64,000 nt of DNA from Veillonella sp. KGMB01456 (GCF_023051165.1 NZ_JALKIG010000003.1:1-64000), one strand, 5' to 3'. Shown: positions 55,512-64,000, counted from the first letter of the stretch. The notes: generated by a model not told the origin, from the sequence alone. Translations and numbers: made by a program.

Positions 55512-56030
55512 ATGCAGGAAAAACGAATTCTAATGGATGAACAGGCTATGATGCGGGCCATTCGCCGCATTAGCCATGAAATTTTAGAACGTAATAAAGG
55601 CCTGGAACATGCACTCATTTTAGGCATTGAACGGCGCGGCATTTATTTAGCGGAGCGTTTACAAGCTCAGATTGAAGCTATCGAAGGCGTGCATATTGAT
55701 GTGGCAACTATCAACGTGGCTATGTACCGTGATGACAGAACGACCAAGGGCAAAGAAGGGCCGCCGTTCACGTTAGATACGACGGGGAAACTGGTTATTT
55801 TGGTAGATGATGTTCTCTATACGGGGCGAACCATTCGTTCCGCCCTTAATGCCTTAATGGAAGTGGGCAGACCGCGGGCTATTCAATTAGCCGTACTCGT
55901 TGACCGAGGACACCGCGAATTGCCGATTCGCGCCGATTATGTGGGGAAAAATATTCCTACATCTCATATGGAAACCGTGCGCGTAAATGTTAAAGAGCAG
56001 GACGGGGAAGATAGCGTTACTATTTCGTAA
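55512..56030 (+). CDS. pyrR: bifunctional PyrR: pyr attenuation regulator/uracil phosphoribosyltransferase
   Basis: A 172-residue PyrR. The PRPP-binding loop is VILVDDVLYTGRT near residue 96, and GIERRGIYLAERL near 39 and LVDRGHRELPIRADYVGKN near 132 are conserved. It binds pyr mRNA leaders in response to UMP and has uracil phosphoribosyltransferase activity. ATG 55512 follows AAGGAG. In Firmicutes pyrR usually heads the pyr operon after lspA-rluD, but here no pyr genes follow. Confidence 0.96.
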   Translation: MQEKRILMDEQAMMRAIRRISHEILERNKGLEHALILGIERRGIYLAERLQAQIEAIEGVHIDVATINVAMYRDDRTTKGKEGPPFTLDTTGKLVILVDDVLYTGRTIRSALNALMEVGRPRAIQLAVLVDRGHRELPIRADYVGKNIPTSHMETVRVNVKEQDGEDSVTIS

Positions 56031-56075
56031 GATTGAAAATATGATAATAGCAGGAAGCTTCGGTTGATGGCAAAT

Positions 56076-56115
56076 AAAAGGACATTGCCTTATTTTGGCA
56101 ATGTCCTTTTGGTAT
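56076..56115. terminator. bidirectional terminator between pyrR and tmcAL
   Basis: AAAAGGACATTGCC and GGCAATGTCCTTTT form a 14-pair stem around TTATTTT, with A and T runs included on both strands. Confidence 0.9.
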
Positions 56116-56160
56116 GTATATTTCTTAACGTCATAGCAGCAATATAGAACTATGAAACAC

Positions 56161-57387
56161 TTATTTTTTTATATACCAAGGCGTAAAGTAGAAATCTTCG
56201 CCGCCTTGTCGTTTGATTGGATTGGTTAGGCACAGCTTTTGAATATCTGTAGCTCGTTGGTCCAGTGCAGCTAATTCAGCGGTGAGGCCGGAGGCCGTAT
56301 TTATAAAAGGAGCCCACTTCTGGATGAGGGGCACCGTAAACTCTTTACGTTGCAGCCAAGGTCTGGCTTCATCGGTAAAACCAAGGAGGCGTGCATATTG
56401 CGGCCCTTCTGTGTGAGCTTCATTTTGTAATTCCCTAGTAATGCCAAGGACCGTATAAGAAGCCATGCGATCAAGGCGGGCATAGGAATAACGCTTCGAT
56501 TTTAATTGCTCACGCGCTTCCGGCCAAGATGCTTTTTGACTGACCGAAGTCCAAATTTGGTGGAGACCTTCTTTAAAATCGGCTAATGCCTCTAATTGAG
56601 CGGCCCCTTGTTTTCGGCTTTCATAGAGCACGAGGTCATAGTATCTGGCTAAATCAGAATAAGCGCCCGATTCGACAGACTCTTTATATTCGCCTTGTAA
56701 ATTAGCTGAAATATAGGGGGATACGTTATCCGTTGAAGGAAAATCGGTGAGCGCGTCGAGATTTCTGATTTGGCGGCGCAAGGCTGTGCCGGATGGCCAG
56801 TTACTTGCGAGTTTGTCACTATGATGTTCACCTTCCCGCAAAATGGGGATGATATTCATCGCTAAGCCATATTGATGAATGGCTTTGGTATATTCGAGAC
56901 CAAGCAAGGCGTTTGGTTGATTGACGATAGCCGCCGCATCCGGACATTCAGTAATAATAGCTTGGCGTAAAGCGGTACCGTAAAATTCACCCTTTTTCAG
57001 CGCTTCACGGCAGGCCGTTTGTACGGTACTGCTCAGGCTAAGGCGGGCGATTTTTTGTAATAAAGAGGCATCTTCCGTTTCGGTGCCGAAAGCGAGGGCG
57101 CGAGCTCCTAATCGGTGCAATAATCTGACCCCGCCGGCGGCAAACCGTTCGGCGTTGGCCGTAGCGTACACCGTAGGAAGTTCGATGACAGCGTGAGCGC
57201 CGTTTAATAGAGCCCAACGGGCCCTGGTGAATTTATCAAAAAGAGCCGGTTCGCCGCGTTGCACGAAGGAACCGCTCATAACAACAAGACGCAGTGCATC
57301 GGGATAGCGTTTTGCCAATTCTTTCAGTTGATGTTCGTGCCCTTTGTGAAAGGGGTTATATTCGGCAATGATTCCGATACAATTCAT
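56161..57387 (-). CDS. tmcAL: tRNA(Met) cytidine acetate ligase (TmcAL/YlbM)
   Basis: A 408-residue nucleotidyltransferase-like enzyme that uses acetate and ATP to form N4-acetylcytidine at the wobble position of elongator tRNA-Met. The start GIIAEYNPFHKGHEHQL holds the HxGH nucleotide-binding motif; VVMSGSFVQRGEPA near residue 35 and VIELPTVYA near 66 are diagnostic of the family. The ATG follows AAGGAG on the minus strand. The gene is convergent with pyrR and divergent from the lipoprotein gene. Confidence 0.93.
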   Translation of the reverse strand: MNCIGIIAEYNPFHKGHEHQLKELAKRYPDALRLVVMSGSFVQRGEPALFDKFTRARWALLNGAHAVIELPTVYATANAERFAAGGVRLLHRLGARALAFGTETEDASLLQKIARLSLSSTVQTACREALKKGEFYGTALRQAIITECPDAAAIVNQPNALLGLEYTKAIHQYGLAMNIIPILREGEHHSDKLASNWPSGTALRRQIRNLDALTDFPSTDNVSPYISANLQGEYKESVESGAYSDLARYYDLVLYESRKQGAAQLEALADFKEGLHQIWTSVSQKASWPEAREQLKSKRYSYARLDRMASYTVLGITRELQNEAHTEGPQYARLLGFTDEARPWLQRKEFTVPLIQKWAPFINTASGLTAELAALDQRATDIQKLCLTNPIKRQGGEDFYFTPWYIKK

Positions 57388-57580
57388 AATGTTACTCCTT
57401 TGAAAATTTACGTGTTATTTATTTCATTATAGCACAGAATGAGAGGGCGTATTTTCAGTTGTAGAGAGGCAATTTTTTTGAAAAAACTTAATTTTTACAA
57501 TAAAATTACAGTAAATATACATATGAATAAAAATAATAGTGAATATGTCTAAAAAGAGGCGTGCAAGTAATTGCAAAGAA

Positions 57581-57589
57581 TGGTATAAT
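57581..57589 (+). promoter_or_regulatory. extended -10 promoter of the lipoprotein-ackA operon
   Basis: TGGTATAAT, an extended -10 (TGnTATAAT), lies 48 bases before the lipoprotein start. No good -35 is visible, as is usual for this class. Confidence 0.55.
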
Positions 57590-57636
57590 TTAAACGTACG
57601 CTTTACTTGTACAGACGTTTTGAATCGAGGGATATT

Positions 57637-58197
57637 ATGAAGAAATGGTTCACTGTTTTTTGCATGGCTTTGCTGATGCTTGCGATTAGCGGCTGTGGCA
57701 GTGATAATGCATTGGATTCTTATAGTTTCGGTCATAAAGTAATTAAGAGCGGCAACTCGGAAATTACCGTTGCCTTGCCTTACGATATAGGTGTTCAGCC
57801 TAATACGACCAAAAATGCGTTGGGGTATCCTGTAACGACGTATTTAGGGGCCGATAAAAACTTCCTGGTTTCCATTGAAGCCATCTCCCCGAAAGCGGGT
57901 CAACCTTTGCCGACAGCAGCGGCTTATGGTGCTGAATCTAAAGCTTTTTATGAAAAAAGCTTCGGCAACAATTTGACATGGTCGGATGAGATGAAAACGG
58001 TAGACGGTGTTCAAGCCTTTATCTCGTCAGCTACACTGGTAGCTAACAAAATCCAAATTCGTTTCTTTCAATACACATTTGCCGATAAAGGTGTATTGTG
58101 GAATATAACCTATCAGTATCCTGTTGACAGCACAATGGGAGCTCAGATTTCTGACCTTGTGGTAGGAAAAATTCAAATTACTAAGAAAGAGGGATAA
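57637..58197 (+). CDS. putative lipoprotein of unknown function
   Basis: A 186-residue secreted protein. A lipoprotein signal peptide ends at the lipobox LAISGC (Cys about residue 20), so LspA, encoded 3 kb upstream, would process it. The mature part is a mixed strand/helix domain without a family I can name. ATG 57637 with GAGGGA upstream is chosen; an upstream TTG would spoil the signal peptide. It ends three bases before acetate kinase, an odd but tight pairing. Confidence 0.8.
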   Translation: MKKWFTVFCMALLMLAISGCGSDNALDSYSFGHKVIKSGNSEITVALPYDIGVQPNTTKNALGYPVTTYLGADKNFLVSIEAISPKAGQPLPTAAAYGAESKAFYEKSFGNNLTWSDEMKTVDGVQAFISSATLVANKIQIRFFQYTFADKGVLWNITYQYPVDSTMGAQISDLVVGKIQITKKEG

Positions 58198-58200
58198 GTA

Positions 58201-59415
58201 ATGAATGTTTTAGTAGTAAACTGTGGTAGTTCTTCTTTAAAATACCAACTCATTGACATGGACAATGAAGCGGTATTAGCTAAAGGACAATTTGAAAAAA
58301 TCGGTGCGGAAGATGCTATCTTCACTCACAAACGTCCGGATGCTGAAAAGTTGGAACGCGTAGAACCAATTTTGGACCACAAACAAGCGCTTAAAATTTT
58401 GCTCGACATCTTGATTGATGCAGAATTCGGCGTAATTTCTTCCATGGATGAAATTGATGCAGTTGGTCATCGTGTGGTTCATGGTGCTGAAAAGTTTGCT
58501 GACTCCGTGTTGATTACACCGGCCGTTATGGAAGCTTTAGAAGAATGTGCTAAAATTGCACCGCTTCATAACCCACCAAACATCCAAGGTATCGAAGCTT
58601 GCGAAGCTATCATGCCAAAAGTACCTCAGGTAGCTGTATTTGATACGGCTTTCCATCAGACTATGCCTGCTGAAGCATTCCTTTACGGTTTGCCATACGA
58701 AGCATACACTGAACTCGGTGTTCGTCGTTACGGCTTCCACGGCACCAGCCATAAATACGTGGCTCAGCGCGTAGCTGAATTAATGGGCAAACACATGAGT
58801 GATTTGCGCATCATTTCTTGTCACCTTGGTAACGGTTCCAGTGTGGCTGCTATTAAAGCCGGTCGTTCCATCGATACTTCCATGGGCTTCACGCCATTGT
58901 CCGGTTTGATTATGGGTACTCGTTGCGGCGATATCGACCCTGCTATCGTTCCTTTCTTGATGGATAAATGGGATATGACATACCATGAAATCGACGCCAT
59001 CATGAACAAGAAATCCGGTGTATTCGGTATTTCCGGTGTGTCCAACGACTTCCGCGTAATCGAAGAAGCGGCTGAAGAAGGCAACAAACGTGCTCAGTTG
59101 GCACTTGATATGTTCCACTACAAAGTTCGCTCCACAATCGGTGCTTATGCAGCTGTTATGGGCGGCGTAGACGTAATCGTATTCACAGCCGGTATCGGTG
59201 AAAACGGTATTGGTAACCGTGACGCTATTTGTAACGGTCTTGAATACCTCGGAACTCGTCTTGATCGTGAACGCAACAACGTACGCGGTAAAGAAACTGA
59301 AATCAGCGTAGAAGGTTCCAAAGTTAAAATCTTCGTAGTTCCTACTAACGAAGAAATCATGATTGCTCGTGATACTAAACGTATTACTGCAAGTCTTGTG
59401 ATGAAAAACTGGTAA
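58201..59415 (+). CDS. ackA: acetate kinase
   Basis: A 404-residue ASKHA-family kinase that turns acetyl-phosphate and ADP into acetate and ATP, a main energy-yielding step in lactate fermenters; propionate is often also accepted. Seen are [12 protein letters not shown] at residues 7-18, [12 protein letters not shown] near 178, and [12 protein letters not shown] near 206, then FTAGIGENG near 327. It starts three bases after the lipoprotein stop. Phosphotransacetylase is not in the window. Confidence 0.97.
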   Translation: MNVLVVNCGSSSLKYQLIDMDNEAVLAKGQFEKIGAEDAIFTHKRPDAEKLERVEPILDHKQALKILLDILIDAEFGVISSMDEIDAVGHRVVHGAEKFADSVLITPAVMEALEECAKIAPLHNPPNIQGIEACEAIMPKVPQVAVFDTAFHQTMPAEAFLYGLPYEAYTELGVRRYGFHGTSHKYVAQRVAELMGKHMSDLRIISCHLGNGSSVAAIKAGRSIDTSMGFTPLSGLIMGTRCGDIDPAIVPFLMDKWDMTYHEIDAIMNKKSGVFGISGVSNDFRVIEEAAEEGNKRAQLALDMFHYKVRSTIGAYAAVMGGVDVIVFTAGIGENGIGNRDAICNGLEYLGTRLDRERNNVRGKETEISVEGSKVKIFVVPTNEEIMIARDTKRITASLVMKNW

Positions 59416-59458
59416 TATAATAGTCTGATTGACGATTGTAAAATCTAATGATGATATG

Positions 59459-59497
59459 CTCGCGCAGTACCTTTCGAGGTACTGCGCGTTGTAGTTT
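59459..59497 (+). terminator. terminator-like hairpin after ackA
   Basis: CGCGCAGTACCT and AGGTACTGCGCG pair perfectly around TTCG; the T-tract that follows is interrupted. Probably ends the lipoprotein-ackA transcript. Confidence 0.75.
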
Positions 59498-59525
59498 ACG
59501 GCATATTCGGGGGTAAACATAACTG

Positions 59526-60119
59526 ATGAAAATATATTTGGCATCGGCGTCGCCGCGGCGCCGTGATTTATTGGAACAATTACACATTGAATTTGAAGTT
59601 GTGACGAGCACCTATGAAGAGCATAATGAGGAGTTTGAGAGTCCCTATGAATTGGTGGAAGCGCAGGCTTTGGGGAAGGCCTTGGCGGCGTTGGTTCCGG
59701 AGACCGGGGTCGATAAAACTTATGTGGTTATTGGTTCCGATACGATTGTGGCTCATAAGGGCCATGTGTTGGGCAAACCGGCTAATGAAAAAGAGGCCGT
59801 TCAGATGCTCCGTGAATTGTCTGGTGATACACACGAAGTGGTGACCGGGGTGGCGCTTTGTTATTACGATGGAGACAAGGAGTTAATTAAGCAAGAGGTG
59901 TTTCACGTCGTAACAAAGGTTCTTTTTTACTCGCTTAGTGATGCGGAAATAAAAGCGTATGTGGCTACCGGTGAACCACTCGATAAAGCCGGTGCTTATG
60001 GCATACAGGGGAAGGGGGCTTATTTAGTAGAGCGCATTGAAGGTTCTTATACGAATGTGGTTGGCCTTCCGGTGGAAGTGGTAGCGCGATATTTACGGCG
60101 CATGGGGGCGCCGGACTAA
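59526..60119 (+). CDS. maf: Maf-family nucleoside triphosphate pyrophosphatase
   Basis: A 197-residue Maf protein, which hydrolyses dTTP/UTP or modified nucleotides and restrains septum formation when overproduced. The start IYLASASPRRRDLLEQL is the signature; GSDTIVAHKGHVLGKP (about 69-84) holds the active-site aspartate, and GAYGIQGKG near 157 is conserved. The order maf-radC-mreBCD is a classic conserved cluster. Confidence 0.95.
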   Translation: MKIYLASASPRRRDLLEQLHIEFEVVTSTYEEHNEEFESPYELVEAQALGKALAALVPETGVDKTYVVIGSDTIVAHKGHVLGKPANEKEAVQMLRELSGDTHEVVTGVALCYYDGDKELIKQEVFHVVTKVLFYSLSDAEIKAYVATGEPLDKAGAYGIQGKGAYLVERIEGSYTNVVGLPVEVVARYLRRMGAPD

Positions 60120-60123
60120 CAGC

Positions 60124-60188
60124 GTGAATTAGGTTAGTGAATTAGCTTGGTAATTTAGGTTAGTGAGTTGGGTTAGTGATTTAGGGGG
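60124..60188. repeat. 13-bp tandem repeat array running into the radC ribosome-binding site
   Basis: Five consecutive 13-base units start at 60124, 60137, 60150, 60163 and 60176, with consensus GTGAATTAGGTTA. The last one degenerates to GTGATTTAGGGGG and so provides the ribosome-binding site of radC. Confidence 0.9.
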
Positions 60189-60192
60189 ACAT

Positions 60193-60891
60193 ATGATTAA
60201 GACATATACAGGCGTTGTCAGAGAATGGCAGCCATGGCAGAAACCACGTGAAAAATTTTTAACTTTGGGAGCCGCCGGCGTAAGCACGGTTGAGTTATTG
60301 GCGATTTTACTCAGAACGGGACGACAGGGGTCATCCGTATTGGATTTGGCCAAAGAAGTCCTTGATACAGTAAGTCATGGCGCGTATGGACTGAATGATA
60401 CGACCGTAGGTGCTTTACAAAAGATTAAGGGCATCGGTCGCGATAAGGCGGTTACCGTTTGTGCGGCCATTGAATTGGGGCGTCGTCTCGGTCAGCTGCG
60501 AGTGAAGGAGCATTTTGAAGATTTCAGTAGCCCTAAAGCGGTGGCATCCTATATTATGGAGCGCTTGCGTTATGAAAAAGAAGAGCATTTCTGTGCCGCC
60601 TTTTTAACTTGTAAAAATAAATTAATTGATGTGGAAACCATCTCAATCGGCGGTTTAACCGGTAGTTTGGCAGAGCAGCGTACCGTGTTTCGTCAAGCTA
60701 TGCAGGCCAATGCGGCGAGCCTCATTTTAATTCATAACCATCCATCCGGTGATCCGGAACCCAGTTCTGAAGATATCGGTATTACGAAACTGTTTATTAA
60801 AGCGGGCAAGCTGATGGGCATTCCCGTGCTGGATCATGTAGTTATCGGTGATGGCCGCTATACCAGTCTCTGTGAGAAGGGACTATTATAG
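60193..60891 (+). CDS. radC: RadC/JAB-domain protein
   Basis: A 232-residue RadC-family protein. An N-terminal helix-hairpin-helix region (KIKGIGRDKAVTVCAAIELG near residue 85, in parts) precedes a JAB1/MPN metalloprotease-like domain with HNHPSGDPEPS near 182. The family has no settled function in DNA repair. ATG 60193 follows AGGGGG, itself the end of a 13-bp repeat; an upstream GTG at 60163 lies inside the repeats. Confidence 0.93.
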   Translation: MIKTYTGVVREWQPWQKPREKFLTLGAAGVSTVELLAILLRTGRQGSSVLDLAKEVLDTVSHGAYGLNDTTVGALQKIKGIGRDKAVTVCAAIELGRRLGQLRVKEHFEDFSSPKAVASYIMERLRYEKEEHFCAAFLTCKNKLIDVETISIGGLTGSLAEQRTVFRQAMQANAASLILIHNHPSGDPEPSSEDIGITKLFIKAGKLMGIPVLDHVVIGDGRYTSLCEKGLL

Positions 60892-60990
60892 GTTACAGAA
60901 GGCTTTGCGAAAATGGCTGATGAAAATTGCTGCATTCTTTGCTAAAAAGCTCTTTTATAGAAAAAATTGTCTAAACGAATTCACGGTAAA

Positions 60991-61080
60991 TGCTATAATA
61001 AAGGGACAGGCTGAGTATAAAAAGGAAGATTTGAAAATGAATTTTTGGCGATGAGATTTATGTTTGCCGGGCCTGTTTTT
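60991..61080 (+). promoter_or_regulatory. possible short leader transcript before mreB
   Basis: An extended -10 (TGCTATAAT, 60991-60999) is followed by a putative 75-base RNA whose start (GACAGGC, 61005) can pair with its end (GCCTGT at 61071, then TTTT). Inside is a five-codon frame MNFWR with AAGGAAGA before it. It may be a small RNA or attenuator. The rest of the 60892-61199 gap holds the mreB promoter. Confidence 0.35.
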
Positions 61081-61137
61081 ACAAAAATACAGCAGTATGA
61101 ATAGGGCGTGATAATTAGAGAACAAGCGCCGATTTGG

Positions 61138-61167
61138 TTGATTTATCCTTACTGCCGATAGTATAAT
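61138..61167 (+). promoter_or_regulatory. promoter of the mreBCD operon
   Basis: TTGATT at 61138-61143, 18-base spacer, perfect TATAAT at 61162-61167, 33 bases before the mreB start. Confidence 0.6.
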
Positions 61168-61199
61168 ATAGGGATGAGTAAAGTAAGGAGACTAAACAT

Positions 61200-62237
61200 A
61201 TGATTCGTATTTTTTCGTCCTTAGGACGAGATTTAGGCATAGATATTGGAACCGTGAATACCCATGTACATGTGCAGGGGCGCGGGGTCGTATTGTCCGA
61301 ACCGTCACTGGTGGCTACCGATACGAAACAGGAAGGTATCGTAGCTGTTGGTGCCGATGCGGAACGACTTTTGCTTAGAACCCCTGACATGCTGGATGAA
61401 CTTCGCCCGTTGCGCGACGGTTTTATTGTAGATTATCGTGTTATGCTCACTATGTTGCGCCACTTCATGAGTAAGGCGTCTCGTACCGTAGGTCGTACGC
61501 GTGTTATTATGGCCGTGCCTTGCGGTATTACAGATGTGGAAAAACGAGCCATGACGGACGCTATTATTCAGGCCGGAGCGCGCGAAGCGTACTTGGTGGA
61601 AGCACCGGTGGCGGCTGCTTTAGGCTGTAATTTGCCGGTATTTGAAGCATGTGGCAGTATGGCTGTAGATATTGGCGGCGGTACCACTGATATCGGCGTT
61701 ATGTCCTTAGGGGGCAAGGTTATTGCTCACTCCGCACGTATTGGCGGTCATGATTTTAATGAAGCTATATTACAATATATTAAAAATACCTATTCCGTAA
61801 TGGTCGCTGTAGAAACGGTGGAAGGTATTAAAATGGAACTGGGAACGGCCTTGCCGCCACAGGAAGAATTGGAAGTTTCTTTCATGGGGCGCGATATTGC
61901 CAATGGTCTGATGAAACGAATTATTATTCGTAAATCGGAAGTTTACCAGGTTATGCAGGACACATTACAACGGATTGTAGATGAAATTAAATCCGTTGTG
62001 GAACAGACGCCACCTGAATTGGCAGCGGATATTATGGAGCGCGGTATGACTTTAACCGGTGCTACGGCACTTATGGAAGGCCTTGGTCAGCGCATTAGTG
62101 AAGAATTGGGGATTCCTGTGCAGGTACCGCCGGAACCGGGGTATGCGGTGGCGGTTGGTTTGGGCCAAGCGTCCAAAGAATTTGCACGGATGGATCGTTT
62201 TATTATTGCATCGAAAAATCGGAAAGGAAGGGCGTAA
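61200..62237 (+). CDS. mreB: rod-shape-determining protein MreB
   Basis: A 345-residue bacterial actin that polymerises under the inner membrane and positions wall synthesis. DLGIDIGTVNTHVHVQGRG is phosphate-1; VDIGGGTTDIGVMSLGG (about 157-173) is phosphate-2; TLTGATALMEGL near 285 is the adenosine motif. AAGGAG is upstream. The last base of its stop is shared with the mreC start. Confidence 0.97.
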   Translation: MIRIFSSLGRDLGIDIGTVNTHVHVQGRGVVLSEPSLVATDTKQEGIVAVGADAERLLLRTPDMLDELRPLRDGFIVDYRVMLTMLRHFMSKASRTVGRTRVIMAVPCGITDVEKRAMTDAIIQAGAREAYLVEAPVAAALGCNLPVFEACGSMAVDIGGGTTDIGVMSLGGKVIAHSARIGGHDFNEAILQYIKNTYSVMVAVETVEGIKMELGTALPPQEELEVSFMGRDIANGLMKRIIIRKSEVYQVMQDTLQRIVDEIKSVVEQTPPELAADIMERGMTLTGATALMEGLGQRISEELGIPVQVPPEPGYAVAVGLGQASKEFARMDRFIIASKNRKGRA

Positions 62238-63154
62238 TGTTTTCATCAGAACGACGGTTAATAGTCGTAGTAGGATTATGCTGCGTATTTTTAGCGCTCT
62301 TAGGCTATGCGTGGAAACAACGAACTGCTATTCCGTATGTAACGGTACCGTTGGAGCGAGTAACAACACCGTTTACTTATGGCGCTTCGCGATTTTTAGG
62401 ATCCATTCATACCGGCATTGCCGTTATTGATACAGCTATTAATGGTACTAAAGAAATAGACGCTATTCGTGAAGAAAATGCACAATTACTGCAACGCGTA
62501 ACAAACTATGATGAAGTAGTAGCTGAAAACATGCGTTTACGTCAGTTATTGTCTTTTCAGAACAATCATCCTCAATTTGATATGATGGCGGCGACTGTGG
62601 TGACCCGCGATGTGGGGACTTGGACCAATACCTTTACTATTGATCGCGGTAGTGAAGACGGTTTGGAACCGAATATGCCAGTTGTGATTCCCGGTGGGGT
62701 AGTTGGTTTTATCAGCGACGTATATACTCATTCAGCTCGCGTACAGACCATACTTGATCCGCGTACGGCTATCGGCGTTATCGTACAGCGTCCAGAATCG
62801 CGTGTAGCGTCAATTGTTAAAGGTAACGGTAGCAATCCGGATGAGCCTTTATTGGTTAACGTGGCTCGCGATGGCGACGTATTGAATGGCGATACCTTGA
62901 TTACCTCCGGCTACGGCGGGATTTACCCGAAAGGTCTCTTGGTTGGTCATGTAACGCGAATTGATAATGATTCGGAAGGTTTTGTTAAAAACGCGGTCGT
63001 ACAATTATCGGCCGATTTACGCAATGTAGAAGAAGTATTCGTTATTATGCGCTCTCGCGAAGGCGAATTGGATAAGCCAAGCTTAACTCCAAAATTGGTA
63101 CCGCAAACACAGCGTGACCAAGTTGAAGGGGTAAAAGGAGCGACGCAGCAATGA
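62237..63154 (+). CDS. mreC: rod-shape-determining protein MreC
   Basis: A 305-residue bitopic protein with one N-terminal membrane anchor (about 8-25), a coiled coil (about 70-110, EENAQLLQRVTNYDEVVAENMRLRQLL, in parts) and a C-terminal beta domain with IDRGSEDGLEPNMPVV and DPRTAIGVIVQR. It links MreB to PBP2 in the periplasm. It overlaps mreB by one base and mreD by four. Confidence 0.95.
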   Translation: MFSSERRLIVVVGLCCVFLALLGYAWKQRTAIPYVTVPLERVTTPFTYGASRFLGSIHTGIAVIDTAINGTKEIDAIREENAQLLQRVTNYDEVVAENMRLRQLLSFQNNHPQFDMMAATVVTRDVGTWTNTFTIDRGSEDGLEPNMPVVIPGGVVGFISDVYTHSARVQTILDPRTAIGVIVQRPESRVASIVKGNGSNPDEPLLVNVARDGDVLNGDTLITSGYGGIYPKGLLVGHVTRIDNDSEGFVKNAVVQLSADLRNVEEVFVIMRSREGELDKPSLTPKLVPQTQRDQVEGVKGATQQ

Positions 63155-63642
63155 GAACTCTAATATACATACTCATGGGTATATTTACCTTTTTGATTCA
63201 AGCCGATGTATTGCCCATGCTCTTTAGGCAAGGGTGGATACCGAATTTGATTCTGGTTTGGGTTATTGTATTATCTTTGCTCAAAGGCCGTCGTATCGGC
63301 CTTATGGCCGCTATTACAGGCGGTTTAGTCCATGATATTTTGATCTCGAATTCTTTTGGACTTCACTTATTCCCATATATCGCCGTTGCTTACATTGTGA
63401 GCATCTGGTCATTCAGCGTATACGAAGAGCAGTGGTATATTACCTTTGCGTGGGTTTCCGTAGGTACTTTGGCGGATATTATTTTCCGCATTGGTATGCT
63501 CTGGTTGGGGCGTGAAGATATTCTCGTAGGTTCGTATTTATGGCATCATATTTGGCCTGTTTGGTGGCTCAACGGGCTCTTGGGCATTATGATTCATGAA
63601 ATTTTATGGAACATGGAGGAGAAAGACGAATATATTTGGTAG
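63151..63642 (+). CDS. mreD: rod-shape-determining protein MreD
   Basis: A 163-residue integral membrane protein with about five helices, the usual MreD size. It overlaps mreC by four bases. The segment GRRIGLMAAITGGLVHDIL near residue 48 is typical of the family. It completes the MreBCD complex. Confidence 0.92.
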   Translation: MRTLIYILMGIFTFLIQADVLPMLFRQGWIPNLILVWVIVLSLLKGRRIGLMAAITGGLVHDILISNSFGLHLFPYIAVAYIVSIWSFSVYEEQWYITFAWVSVGTLADIIFRIGMLWLGREDILVGSYLWHHIWPVWWLNGLLGIMIHEILWNMEEKDEYIW

Positions 63643-63662
63643 TCAATTAAGGAGGCATCGGC

Positions 63663-64000
63663 GTGCTTGAAGCATTATATAAAAAGAATAAAAAAGGCCG
63701 TTTTGATGCCTTAATGTATATAGTCAGCGCTATATTTGTTATTCTTATTATTCGCTTATTTTATCTGCAGATTATGGATGGCGAATATTACCACACCAAG
63801 GCGGAAGGCAATCGCCTGCGCATGGTGTCGGTAACGGCGGCGCGCGGGGTCATGTATGATCGTAACGGTCAGATTGTAGCCGGTTCACGGCCAGCTTATA
63901 CGGTATCCATTGTACCAACCGGGCAGGATATCGATCCGGGCGAACTCAACCGTTTGGCCACAATGCTTAATATTAAGCCGGACGTGATTCAAAGTAAAAT
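63663..64000 (+). CDS. mrdA: penicillin-binding protein 2 (MrdA), 5' part only
   Basis: The first 112 codons of a class B PBP cut by the window end. GTG 63663 follows AAGGAGG. A membrane anchor (about 18-37, IVSAIFVILIIRLFYLQIM) is followed by TAARGVMYDRNGQIVAGS, the start of the PBP dimerisation domain. Behind mreBCD this is expected to be the elongation transpeptidase PBP2. The catalytic domain lies outside the window. Confidence 0.9.
   Translation, partial: MLEALYKKNKKGRFDALMYIVSAIFVILIIRLFYLQIMDGEYYHTKAEGNRLRMVSVTAARGVMYDRNGQIVAGSRPAYTVSIVPTGQDIDPGELNRLATMLNIKPDVIQSK

Noticed and set aside
58780-59544. 254-codon minus-strand frame opposite ackA and the maf start
   Set aside because: Fully antisense to acetate kinase with its known motifs; no family similarity and no ribosome-binding site.
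60848-61054. 68-codon frame overlapping the end of radC
   Set aside because: It overlaps the conserved radC C-terminus in another frame and covers the promoter-like sequence at 60991; no ribosome-binding site.

Overview
The window is a stretch of ordinary chromosome from an anaerobic, diderm Firmicute of the class Negativicutes, most probably Veillonella or a very close relative. The strongest sign is the methylmalonyl-CoA decarboxylase operon at 46.5-50.3 kb, which has the Veillonella order alpha-delta-epsilon-gamma-beta (mmdADECB) and subunit sizes close to those known from V. parvula. A Megasphaera-type short flavodoxin, a complete succinate-to-propionate gene set and the absence of sugar-uptake genes in the window fit an organism that lives on lactate and C4-dicarboxylates. 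I saw no tRNA, rRNA, insertion sequence, prophage or CRISPR array.

Layout. 0-5.6 kb: MoaB-like protein, a PhoU-like accessory protein with a PiT phosphate transporter, then an Rrf2 regulator in one operon with cytochrome bd oxidase (cydAB). 5.8-13.4 kb: an AbgA-like amidohydrolase, a MATE exporter with a structured leader, a PepT-like peptidase behind a DcuC dicarboxylate transporter, DNA glycosylase Tag and an AraC regulator. 13.7-16.6 kb: a DASS (SLC13) transporter with an L-tartrate dehydratase/class I fumarase pair (ttdAB), preceded by a Fur-box-like sequence. 17-19 kb: a FlK-like thioesterase and a DUF3793-flavodoxin operon whose promoter is covered by a perfect 19-bp palindrome. 19.2-26.3 kb: an aminotransferase, a RuBisCO-like protein followed by a three-cysteine LarE, then WalJ, HtrA, RlmH and a tail-anchored coiled-coil protein. 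26.5-40.9 kb: housekeeping genes (CBS protein, tig-clpP-clpX-lon-engB-polyprenyl synthase-tatC, T-box-controlled valS, folC, an O-antigen-ligase-like protein).

41.4-52.2 kb is the metabolic centre. A CoA-transferase makes succinyl-CoA, a split B12-dependent methylmalonyl-CoA mutase with its MeaB chaperone and an epimerase convert it to (S)-methylmalonyl-CoA, and the biotin-dependent membrane decarboxylase MmdADECB makes propionyl-CoA while exporting Na+. A DASS transporter downstream could use that Na+ gradient for dicarboxylate uptake (inference). 52.3-64 kb: two small membrane proteins of unknown function, a 2[4Fe-4S] ferredoxin, lspA-rluD-pyrR, tmcAL, a lipoprotein joined to acetate kinase, maf, radC, and the cell-shape operon mreBCD with the start of a class B PBP.

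The least expected elements are the RuBisCO-like protein beside LarE, the palindromic operator on the flavodoxin promoter, the 57-codon mmdE gene, and a series of short tandem repeats (7, 13, 22-25 bp) placed just before ribosome-binding sites or just after stop codons.
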